From positions 1-64,000 of the forward strand of contig NZ_BMNB01000015.1 of assembly GCF_014646235.1 (NCBI RefSeq): a stretch of 64,000 bases of DNA. Reading direction: 5' to 3'. Every line of letters starts with the position of its first letter. Positions within the stretch are counted from its first letter, which is position 1. Shown piece after piece: positions 40,689-48,098 of this stretch. The notes under the pieces were generated by a model. The model was not told the origin of the DNA, searched no databases, and was given only the letters and a program-made list of their open reading frames with translations. Position numbers and translations under genes: made by a program. Source of the DNA: Micromonospora sonchi. Lineage in GTDB: Bacteria; Actinomycetota; Actinomycetes; Mycobacteriales; Micromonosporaceae.

Positions 40689-43446
40689 GCTCGGCTCCCC
40701 CTCGGACACCGTTGAGTTCGACGGTCAGTTCGGTGACGAACGCTCCGGCCTCGCCGCTCAGCAGCTGCTCGTCGCGGTCCGGCAGCATCTCGGCGAGCAC
40801 CAGCCGGCTGCCCGCCGAACGTCCCATCGCCTCCAGCAGCTGCAGGCACAGGTAGCTGTCGAAGTCGACGTAGAGCGGCTTGTGGTCCGGTCGGCCGCCC
40901 TGCGCCGCCGCACCCTCGTCGTCGGTGCTCGCGGCGAGCCGGTTGCCGTCCGGGGTGGCGAACACCCGGCGGGGCAGGCCGTTGTCGCGCCGCCACCGCT
41001 GCCAGGACAGAAACCAGTCGGCGTCACCGAGCTGCCCGGTGCGCGCCGGCGGCAGGTAGTCCGGGTGCAGCTTCCACATCCGCCGTTGCAGCACCAGGTC
41101 GCCGTGCACGATCCGGGGGTAGCCGGCGATACCCCGGTCGGGCAGCGGCACGGTGGTGCCGGCCCACAGATCCGGCTGGGCCATCCCGAGGTAGGCGAAG
41201 GTGAGCAGCACCTGCTGCACCTCGGGCAGCGCCATCGGCAGCAGGAATCCCAGGTAGACGGGGATGACCTCGGCGTCGAGCCGGCGCGAGCGCAACAGCA
41301 GCCGGTCCGCGGCCGGGTCGTGTTCGACGCTGAGATCGTCCATGTGGATCTGCTCGGCCGCCGGCCGGAAGCTGATCTCCCCCGGGCAGACCAGCTCGTA
41401 CGGGGTGACGGCCGGGTGCAGGTTGAGGTTGGTGGCGTCGTACCCGCCCTTCAGCTCGGCCAGCACCGCGCCGGGCGGCTGGAGCCGGGCCAGCTCGGCA
41501 CGGAGCGTGGCGGCCAGGTCCTCGTCGGCGAAGAGGTGAGCGAAGCGGGAGAACAACAGCGTCATCCCGGAGTAGATCCGGTTGACCACCACCCGGTGCC
41601 GGTCGCCCTGGTCGGCGAGCTGGAGAAAGAACGACCGCGGGTCGAGGGTGCCGAGCGTGTCGGGCACCAGGGCGGCGACGTCGGTCATGAACGCGTCGTC
41701 CAGCGCCAACTCCTCGGCACCGGCCGGCAGCCGGCGGTACGCCTCGTTCACCCGTCGGGCCACCTCCTCGCGCGCGTCGTCCAGGGCGCTGATTTCCTCC
41801 TGCCGGAACCAGTTCTCCTGTCGCACGTACGCGTTGTCCGCGTCGAACGCCCGGCGGCGCATCATCCGCCCGGTGTAGTGGTCGAAGAAGTCCTGCTGGA
41901 ACTCGTGGGCGAAGGTGAGCAGGTCGTCGCAGCGGCCACCGACGCCGTTGCGGGCCCGGAAGAAGCCCTTGGTGGCCAGCCTGCGGGGCAGGTTCACGTC
42001 GAACACCGGCATGATCCGGGCCAGCGCGCGCAGGCCGGGCAGCACCTCGCGCCGCCACCGGTTTCGGTCGGCGGTGACCGGAACCTCGGTGCGCAGCGTG
42101 GCGTCCTCGTACAGCAGGGTGCGGGGGGCCGGGACGTCGGCGCGGCCGAGGTCGGCGTGGGCGGCGACCAGTTCCCGGCGGATGTCCGCCAGCACCGCGC
42201 GGCGATCGGCCACGTCGGCGGTCGGGTAGCCGGTGGCGAGATGGTTGACCGTGCCGACCCGGTCGGCGAGCCGGTCGGCCCAGTCCCGGTCGATCTCGCG
42301 CAGCGCGGCCCGGTAGCCCTCGACCGGGTCGTCGGCGTGGATGTCCAGTTGCAGGTTCGGCACCACCAGCAGGCCGACCCGCAGCAGGTGGTGCAGGTAC
42401 TGTCCGACCTCGTCCGCCGGCCGGCCGTCGGTGGTCAGCTCGACGGCCAACTCGGACAGCCGGCGCACCCGGCCGCCGTCGAGCGCGGCCAGGATGTCGT
42501 GCAGCACCTGGCCGGTGGGCAGCACGAACAGCGACTCGTGGATCGACTCCAGGGTGATCGCGGCGTCGCCGTCCTCGGAGCTGGTCCGCCGTCGGCGCAG
42601 GTAGCGCAGCCGGCCGCGGTCGATCCGCCAGCCGGTGGTGACGGTGACCGGCAGGTCCGCGCGGAGCGTCTCGTCGGCCAGCACGATGGCCGACAACCGG
42701 CCCAGCACGGCAAGGTTGAGCCGGGCCACGCCGCGCTTGGCCGCACCGGCTTGCGGCCGGACGTCGAGCAGCCGGCCGCCACCCGGTGCGAACGTCCCGA
42801 CGTTGACCGTGGTCAACCGGCTGAACGGGCTGGTCTTGCAGGCGGTACGCAGGGTGTACTCCAGCAGGGACCGTTCCACCCGCCGGGCCCGCTTGCCGGG
42901 CTTACCGGGCGCGGCGAGGTAACCCGGCAGGTACTGGTCCAGCGACGGGGAGGCGAGCAGGATCCCGCCGCGCAGGTCGGGGTCGTCGGCCAACTCGCGC
43001 AGCATCGCCCGGCGCTCGGCCCACTCCTCGGCCAGCACCGCCTCGCCGCCGGCCCGGTCTCGCCGGTACTCCGCGAAAATCTCCAGCCAGTGCGTCAACG
43101 CCCGGTGGGTGTCCGCGCCGAGCGGCCCGGACGGCCAGGCCGCCGGGTCGGCCGGGCGGGGCTGGCGGAGGTTGTACACGTCGCGCCGCAGCCGGATCAG
43201 CCGCTGTCGCAGGCCGTCGTCGTGCAGGTTGCGAGCCACCGCCGCCTGGAGCGCGTCGGCCAGTTCCCGGCCGGTGTCGCGCAGCCGCTCCTCCAGGTCG
43301 AGCAGGCGGCGGGCCCAGGCCGCGCTGCGGTCGAAGACGAGCTGGTCGGCGATCTCGAGGGGCAGGCCAGCGGTGCGCAGCATGAACACCTCGGGCATCC
43401 GCCAGGACACCTCGGTGGCCGGTGGTGCGGGCAGGGACACCGTCAC
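40681..43446 (-). CDS. Split LanB dehydratase, tRNA-Glu-dependent glutamylation protein
   Basis: Protein of 921 residues matching the N-terminal (glutamylation) part of lantibiotic dehydratases: MPEVFMLRTAGLP near residue 20, SPSLDQYLPGYLA, TACKTSPFSRLTTVNVGTFA, and a C-terminal RMWKLHPDYLPPARTGQLGD. It would transfer Glu from glutamyl-tRNA to Ser/Thr side chains of the precursor core. It is longer than the 750-850 residues I expect for thiopeptide TbtB-like proteins. The GTG start at 43446 has GGAGAG upstream and lies 42 bp after the SagB stop; the reading frame is open far upstream but without homology. Its partner SpaB_C is encoded directly downstream. Confidence 0.88.
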   Translation of the reverse strand: MTVSLPAPPATEVSWRMPEVFMLRTAGLPLEIADQLVFDRSAAWARRLLDLEERLRDTGRELADALQAAVARNLHDDGLRQRLIRLRRDVYNLRQPRPADPAAWPSGPLGADTHRALTHWLEIFAEYRRDRAGGEAVLAEEWAERRAMLRELADDPDLRGGILLASPSLDQYLPGYLAAPGKPGKRARRVERSLLEYTLRTACKTSPFSRLTTVNVGTFAPGGGRLLDVRPQAGAAKRGVARLNLAVLGRLSAIVLADETLRADLPVTVTTGWRIDRGRLRYLRRRRTSSEDGDAAITLESIHESLFVLPTGQVLHDILAALDGGRVRRLSELAVELTTDGRPADEVGQYLHHLLRVGLLVVPNLQLDIHADDPVEGYRAALREIDRDWADRLADRVGTVNHLATGYPTADVADRRAVLADIRRELVAAHADLGRADVPAPRTLLYEDATLRTEVPVTADRNRWRREVLPGLRALARIMPVFDVNLPRRLATKGFFRARNGVGGRCDDLLTFAHEFQQDFFDHYTGRMMRRRAFDADNAYVRQENWFRQEEISALDDAREEVARRVNEAYRRLPAGAEELALDDAFMTDVAALVPDTLGTLDPRSFFLQLADQGDRHRVVVNRIYSGMTLLFSRFAHLFADEDLAATLRAELARLQPPGAVLAELKGGYDATNLNLHPAVTPYELVCPGEISFRPAAEQIHMDDLSVEHDPAADRLLLRSRRLDAEVIPVYLGFLLPMALPEVQQVLLTFAYLGMAQPDLWAGTTVPLPDRGIAGYPRIVHGDLVLQRRMWKLHPDYLPPARTGQLGDADWFLSWQRWRRDNGLPRRVFATPDGNRLAASTDDEGAAAQGGRPDHKPLYVDFDSYLCLQLLEAMGRSAGSRLVLAEMLPDRDEQLLSGEAGAFVTELTVELNGVRGGAEHD

Positions 43447-43487
43447 GGGTCTCTCCTTCGTCGGCGCCGCGGCGCGGGTCGGGGGCG

Positions 43488-45194
43488 TCACAGCCGGTAC
43501 GCCAGGTCGGCCGTGGCGTCCGGGTGCCGCCCGAGGAGCAGGAACAGCACGGTCCGTTCGTCGGTGCCGTCCAGCCCGAGGGCGGTGTCCATGGAGACGT
43601 TGTCGAAGCCCAGCACCGCGCCGCAGCCGACGCGCTGGGCGGTGGCCGCGCAGTACGCCCGCTGGGCCACGGCGCCGATCTCGGCGTTGAGGATCCGGTA
43701 GCCCCGGGGGCCGTACGCGTCGAGCACGGCGTCGAGCCGGCCGGAGATGGCCAGCACCGCCCCCACCTGCCCCATCGTGTAGTTGGTGAGGAAGTACTGC
43801 TGTTGCAGGAAGGCGGACATCCCACCTTCGGGCTCCGGCCCGGCCGGCAGCAGCGCGTGCCGCCGGGGGCAGTAGGCGTAGCCGCCGGCAGCCAGCCCGT
43901 CGAGGTGGTTGGCGAAGACCCAGAGCCGGGTCAGCGCCGGCGCGTTGACGGGCAGTCCGGCATCGGCCGGATGGTGCCGGCCGGCGGTGGCGAAGGCGAG
44001 GGTGGTGCCGAGTTCGGCGGCGGTCAGCTCGGGTGGCCGGCGGAACCGGCCGAAACTGCTGGACCGGGTGGCCAGCACCGCCGACAGGGGACGGTCCAGC
44101 CGGTCGAGCAGGGGTGCGGGCAACGTGACCGCCGCACCGGGCATCTCCCGGGGGGCAGCGTCGGAGACGGCCTGCGGGGCGATGACGGCGGGGGCCGCTG
44201 CCGCCCGGTGCGCCGCGGTGACGGCCGGGAACTGCCGCACCCGGCGGGAACGCTCGTGGGCGGCGTACCGGACCTGGACGTCCACGGCCGACGGAGCCGG
44301 CGCCGCGACCGGGTCCGTGCCGACGTTGGCAGCCGGGTCGGGCGTGCCGGGCGGTGGGTCGGTGGCCCACCGCACCGGCACCACCGCGAAGACGCTCTGC
44401 TGGTCGCTGTCGAAGCCGAGCAGCCGGTCCACCGGCGCCGGGTCGAAGCAGAGCAGCCGACGCAGCGGTACGCCCAGCGCGGACGCCAGCAGTTCCCACG
44501 AGCCGAGCAGGGCGCCGAGGTCCTGGGTGACCACGTGGTAGCAGAAGCTGTTGTACTTGAACGAGTTCTTCCAGAACTTGATGCTCGCCAGCAGGAAACT
44601 GTCGGCGTCCTCGGTTGCGGCGAGCCCGGCCCGGACGGTGCCGCTGACGTCGCCGAGCAGCAGCCGTTGGAGCACGTGCCGGCCGGTGTCGTAGTGGTAG
44701 ACGCCGGGTAGCAGCGGTGCGGACGCGCCGGCGACCAGGTACAGCTCCACCGGGTACATGCCGCCGCCGGACGCGGTGCCCCGTCCCCAGACGGCGTGCT
44801 CGAAGTGCGCCCGCTTGGCGACGTCCTGGTTCCAGTTGACGGTCATCCGTCTGTCGAGCACACCGTACGACAGCCGCAGCAGGGTCGCCAGCCGGGCCAA
44901 CGACCAGCCGGTCGACGTCGGTTCCTCCCCGGTGGCCCCGTCCGCCACTGGCGGTCCTGCCCGGGTGAATCCGTCCGCCACTGGCGGTCCTGCCCGGGTG
45001 AACAGGTCCCGCAGGGTGGCCAGCTCGGGCAGGTCCGCCGGCAGCGGCACCCGGGGCGCGCCCGGGTACGCCGTGTGGCGGGAGGGCTGGTCGACCCAGT
45101 CCACCTCGAAGTTGAGCGGTTCCATCGGGGTCCGGGCCCGGCGGAAGACCGCCTCGGTGTAGTCCCGGACGACGTCGCGGGCCTCCTGCTGCAT
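43488..45194 (-). CDS. Two-domain SagB-type FMN-dependent azoline dehydrogenase
   Basis: Protein of 568 residues with two nitroreductase-like domains, as in the dehydrogenases of actinobacterial azole clusters. The N-terminal half holds KRAHFEHAVWGRGTASGGGM and YPVELYL (FMN site), FKYNSFCYHVVTQDLGALLG. The C-terminal half has RSSSFGRFRRPPELTAAELG and QQQYFLTNYTMGQVGAVLAI. It would oxidise azolines to thiazoles and oxazoles. The N-terminal region contains a perfect duplication of eleven residues (FTRAGPPVADG twice). Start ATG 45194 with ATAGGAGC upstream, 10 bp after the YcaO stop. Confidence 0.87.
   Translation of the reverse strand: MQQEARDVVRDYTEAVFRRARTPMEPLNFEVDWVDQPSRHTAYPGAPRVPLPADLPELATLRDLFTRAGPPVADGFTRAGPPVADGATGEEPTSTGWSLARLATLLRLSYGVLDRRMTVNWNQDVAKRAHFEHAVWGRGTASGGGMYPVELYLVAGASAPLLPGVYHYDTGRHVLQRLLLGDVSGTVRAGLAATEDADSFLLASIKFWKNSFKYNSFCYHVVTQDLGALLGSWELLASALGVPLRRLLCFDPAPVDRLLGFDSDQQSVFAVVPVRWATDPPPGTPDPAANVGTDPVAAPAPSAVDVQVRYAAHERSRRVRQFPAVTAAHRAAAAPAVIAPQAVSDAAPREMPGAAVTLPAPLLDRLDRPLSAVLATRSSSFGRFRRPPELTAAELGTTLAFATAGRHHPADAGLPVNAPALTRLWVFANHLDGLAAGGYAYCPRRHALLPAGPEPEGGMSAFLQQQYFLTNYTMGQVGAVLAISGRLDAVLDAYGPRGYRILNAEIGAVAQRAYCAATAQRVGCGAVLGFDNVSMDTALGLDGTDERTVLFLLLGRHPDATADLAYRL
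44941..45006 (-). repeat. 33-bp tandem duplication inside the SagB gene
   Basis: Two units of 33 bp, the second starting at 44974, encode FTRAGPPVADG twice and keep the frame. The units are nearly identical, suggesting a recent slippage event in an exposed loop. Confidence 0.8.
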
Positions 45195-45204
45195 GCCGGT
45201 GCTC

Positions 45205-47187
45205 CTATGGGAAGGGGTGCGGGTGGGGGTTGCGGCCGGTGGGTCCCAGCCGGTCGGGTCCGGACCCGCCCCGGGCCAGGTGGCGCTCCAGTCGGTCGCT
45301 GTAGAACACCCGTTGCCGCTGCCACCCGAAGTCGATCGGGACCAGGGCGGGGGCCACCAGCGCCATCGTGTGCATCCTGGCGATTTCCTGCTCCGGGCAG
45401 GTCTGGTCGACGGCCAGCACGTCGCCGCCGAGGCCGGCGATCAGCCCGCACAGGTACTCCGCGTCGGCGCGCAGGTCGTCGTGGGTCGGCCGGGCGGCCA
45501 GCCAGTCGCCGTACAGCTCGGTCATCGAGCGCAGCGGCGGGTCGTCGAAGAGGAACCGGGCGTGGTGGGCCATCTCCGGCAGCCCGTACAGCAGGGCGTG
45601 GTGGCTCAGCTCGGTGACCTTGGTGTAGTCGCGGGTCATCTCCCGCAGCGCCGGCTCGCTGGCGGCGACGCGCTCGTCGAAACCGGGGACGTAGGACGCC
45701 GTCTCGCAGACCGCCGCCCGGACCGCGTCGTCGGGGTCGAGGCTGGCACCGGCGGCGAAGCAGAGCTGGCCGAGTCCGTCGCCGCGCTTGACGGCGACCG
45801 CGGTGACCACCGGGACGGGCAGGTCGGCCCGGGTGTCGAAGAGGCGCAGGTCGTACCCGAGCAGGTTCACCCGGTCGAGCATGAAGTGCACCCGCTCGTC
45901 GCGGCAGGTCGCCGGGTCGATCTCGGCCTGCCGCGCCGAGCCGTACCAGGCGAGCAGGAAGGCGTCCCGCTCGACCAGTTCGAGCATGCCGTGCAGCAGC
46001 GCCTCCTCCGGGCAGCTGCCGCTGGCACAGCCGTTGGAGCACTCCTGGACGAACTTGCGCTGGTCGGTGCGCCGGTCCAGGTAGTACACCAACTGCTCGG
46101 GCACGAGCCGGGGCTCGCGGTCGCGCAATGAGTACCCCCACACCCAGTGCATCGGCTCGGTCGGCGAGTAGGGGGCGTAGTAGAGACCGTGGCCGTGATA
46201 AAACGCCGGGTGGTAGCCCAGGCCGGCCGGGTCGAGGGCGTGTGGGGCGAGGTTGGCGTAGCTGTCGAAGACCGTGGTCGTCTTGGCCCGGGGGAACTGC
46301 CCGGCATACCGTTCCAGCCCCTCCAGCAGCGCGTACGTCTCGCTGCCGCCGTAGCTGTTGGCGTGCCCGCTCCACCACATCTCGTGCAGGTCGTATCGGC
46401 TGCGGACCCGGAAATAGCCGGTCACCGGCGCGGTGGCGGTGGCGTTGTACGCGCGCAGCGCGTTGCCGCCCAGCGCGCCGGCGATCGGGTTGGCCAGCGC
46501 GGTGACCGGGAGGTCGAGGTCCCCGGCCGAGCGTAGCCGGTACCCGGACGGGTCCGGCTTGGGCCGGCTGGTCAGCGGGATGACCGCGGCCTCGGCGGTG
46601 TCCGGGCGGGGGCGGGCGCAGGCCGGGCACTCGGAATCGGCCAGCACCGCCACGACCGTGATCTCCAGGGTGTCCATCCGCAGTTGCCGGAGGCGGCCGA
46701 CGCCGGGCCGCTCGGGTTTCGGTCGGGCGGCGTCGAGCAGGAGCTGCCACAGCGCGTCGACGGCGAACGGCGTCAGGTGGGGCAGGGCGGCGACCGCACC
46801 GACCCGGGCACCGTGCTCCAGGGCGTGCCGCTCCTCGCGTACCCGGATGGCCTGCCAGCGACGCTGGACGCAGAGCGGGCAGGGCCGCGGCGCGGGGGCG
46901 GGCTCCGCCGTCCGCTGCGAGTCGTCTGGCGGCGGGGACCAGCGGGGGCCGACCAGCGCGGTCGCGCCGTGCAACCAGATCGGCAGGACGTCGCCGCCGG
47001 GGACAGCTTCGGCACCGTCGCGGTACGCGTCGGTCAGGCCCAGGGCGGCGATGCGTACGGTGAGCCCGTCGAGCGGCGTCCGGCCGGGCGGGTGTGCCTG
47101 GTCCTGGCGTCGCTCGTGGAGCGCCTCGCCGAGCTGTTTGAGGCTGCTGTCCCACCCGGTGGAAGTGGTCTGGACATCGACGATCAT
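45205..47187 (-). CDS. YcaO cyclodehydratase with Cys-pair N-terminal domain and HPHPFP tail
   Basis: Protein of 660 residues. Residues 1 to about 220 are an extra domain with two Cys pairs, C103/C106 (PCPLC) and C187/C190 (ECPAC), the zinc tetrad of E1-like cyclodehydratase partners. From about 225 the YcaO domain: GGSETYALLEGLERYAGQFP and PEEALLHGMLELVERDAFLL hold the ATP/Mg acidic residues. The chain ends PHPHPFP, the proline-rich terminus that is diagnostic of azoline-forming YcaOs. It activates backbone amides with ATP so that Cys/Ser/Thr side chains close azoline rings. ATG 47187 with AGGTG, 87 bp after precursor 1. Confidence 0.92.
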   Translation of the reverse strand: MIVDVQTTSTGWDSSLKQLGEALHERRQDQAHPPGRTPLDGLTVRIAALGLTDAYRDGAEAVPGGDVLPIWLHGATALVGPRWSPPPDDSQRTAEPAPAPRPCPLCVQRRWQAIRVREERHALEHGARVGAVAALPHLTPFAVDALWQLLLDAARPKPERPGVGRLRQLRMDTLEITVVAVLADSECPACARPRPDTAEAAVIPLTSRPKPDPSGYRLRSAGDLDLPVTALANPIAGALGGNALRAYNATATAPVTGYFRVRSRYDLHEMWWSGHANSYGGSETYALLEGLERYAGQFPRAKTTTVFDSYANLAPHALDPAGLGYHPAFYHGHGLYYAPYSPTEPMHWVWGYSLRDREPRLVPEQLVYYLDRRTDQRKFVQECSNGCASGSCPEEALLHGMLELVERDAFLLAWYGSARQAEIDPATCRDERVHFMLDRVNLLGYDLRLFDTRADLPVPVVTAVAVKRGDGLGQLCFAAGASLDPDDAVRAAVCETASYVPGFDERVAASEPALREMTRDYTKVTELSHHALLYGLPEMAHHARFLFDDPPLRSMTELYGDWLAARPTHDDLRADAEYLCGLIAGLGGDVLAVDQTCPEQEIARMHTMALVAPALVPIDFGWQRQRVFYSDRLERHLARGGSGPDRLGPTGRNPHPHPFP

Positions 47188-47273
47188 CGTTCACCTGTCT
47201 GCGCTCGTACGGCTGGGGCGGGGACCGGGTGCCCCGCCGACGTGGACCGCCGGCGGGGACGGCGGCAGCGGGA

Positions 47274-47459
47274 TTACCCGCCGCCGCATCCGGTGCTGGT
47301 GCTGCTGCTGCAGCAGCTGGACGTGCTGCAGCTGCAGCAGCTGGAGCACGAGCAGCTGGAGCTGGACCAGGCCATGACCATCGCGTCGATGGCGTCGACG
47401 TCCTCGATCTCGAACGTCTCGGTCTCCAGCGTGCGCAGTTCGTCAATGAGTTCCGGCAC
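47274..47459 (-). CDS. RiPP precursor peptide 1, Cys/Ser/Thr-rich core
   Basis: Peptide of 61 residues. Leader MPELIDELRTLETETFEIED, then VDAIDAMVMA; the ETFEIED motif is the type found in thiopeptide (thiazolylpeptide) precursors and is the probable RRE contact. The core begins about residue 31 at W and consists of 8 Cys, 18 Ser/Thr and 4 Gly, containing SSSCSCSSCCSCSTSSCCS identical to precursor 2 and ending STSTGCGGG. The cleavage site is not certain; MA before W is a guess. If every Cys and alternate Ser were modified, the product would be a densely azole-bearing chain. The antisense strand is a CAG/CTG-rich stretch that mimics Leu/Gln coding. Confidence 0.93.
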   Translation of the reverse strand: MPELIDELRTLETETFEIEDVDAIDAMVMAWSSSSCSCSSCCSCSTSSCCSSSTSTGCGGG

Positions 47460-47533
47460 TTCGATTCACCTCCCCTCCGGTGGCACGGGCCACGACAGCG
47501 CCGGGCGTCCGGAACGTCCGGCGCCACGGTGGC

Positions 47534-47677
47534 TCAGCTGGTGCTGCTGCAGATGTCCATCAGGTCGGCGGACAGTTCCGCGATGTCCTCGACCTCGAAG
47601 GTCTCGGTCTGCAGATCGCGGAGTTCACTGCGGACCGAATCGGGTAGCGAAGCGGATGTCGGGGGTTGGATCGGCAC
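47534..47677 (-). CDS. Precursor-like peptide 3: thiopeptide-type leader with five-residue core
   Basis: Peptide of 47 residues starting with GTG at 47677 and AAGGAGA at a good spacing. The leader SELRDLQTETFEVEDI matches the leaders of precursors 1 and 2 (ELRxLETETFEIED), so it is almost certainly read by the same enzymes. After LSADLMDI the chain ends with CSSTS and a TGA, with no Cys/Ser block. It lies between precursors 1 and 2 in the same direction. It may yield a very short azole peptide, act as a leader supplied in trans, or be a precursor that lost its core. It is easily missed because of GTG and small size. Confidence 0.8.
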   Translation of the reverse strand: MPIQPPTSASLPDSVRSELRDLQTETFEVEDIAELSADLMDICSSTS

Positions 47678-47859
47678 GGGACGTCTCCTTCAGCCGGGTC
47701 GGCGCCAGTCGTCTGTGGTCGGTGGCCGCACCACCACGGTGGATCCAGCGGAGGCACGCAGGGGCTGCTCGCCGAGGTCAGTCGGCGGCGGATGGGTCGT
47801 GTTGCGGTCCCACCAGGACGGAGGTCATCGGCGTCGGAGGTCAACCCCGCTCACCCGGA

Positions 47860-48042
47860 TCAGCCGCAGCTGGAGCAGCTGGTGCTGCAACTGCAACAGC
47901 TGGACGTGCTGCAGCTGCAGCAACTGGAGCAGGAGCAGCTGGAGCTGGTCGCCGCGAGCGCGTCGGCGCCGTCCTCGATCTCCTCGATCTCGAAGGTCTC
48001 GGTCTCCAGCTCGCGGAGCTCGTCGTTCAGAGTGATCGGCAT
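47860..48042 (-). CDS. RiPP precursor peptide 2, Cys/Ser/Thr-rich core
   Basis: Peptide of 60 residues: MPITLNDELRELETETFEIE, then EIEDGADALAA, then a core of TSSSCSCSSCC type with 10 Cys and about 18 Ser/Thr in 29 residues, ending CSTSCSSCG. It shares the leader motif and the 19-residue core block with precursor 1. A strong GGAGGT lies 6 nt before the ATG. It is the first precursor after the RRE-ThiF gene (56 bp gap). A 182-bp spacer with no gene separates it from precursor 3. No aromatic, charged or aliphatic residue occurs in the core, which is exceptional. Confidence 0.93.
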   Translation of the reverse strand: MPITLNDELRELETETFEIEEIEDGADALAATSSSCSCSSCCSCSTSSCCSCSTSCSSCG

Positions 48043-48098
48043 GTTTCCACCTCCTTTCCGTGGTGCGTGCCTCGCCGGACCACATTGCTGTGGTGGCT

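Noticed and set aside
40687..43701. Plus-strand open frame of 1004 residues opposite the LanB gene
   Set aside because: Gly/Val/Gln/His-rich antisense frame without domain motifs; LanB motifs are on the minus strand.
47560..47844. 94-residue minus frame spanning precursor 3
   Set aside because: Pro/Arg-rich composition, out of frame with the leader-bearing GTG gene that has a good ribosome site.
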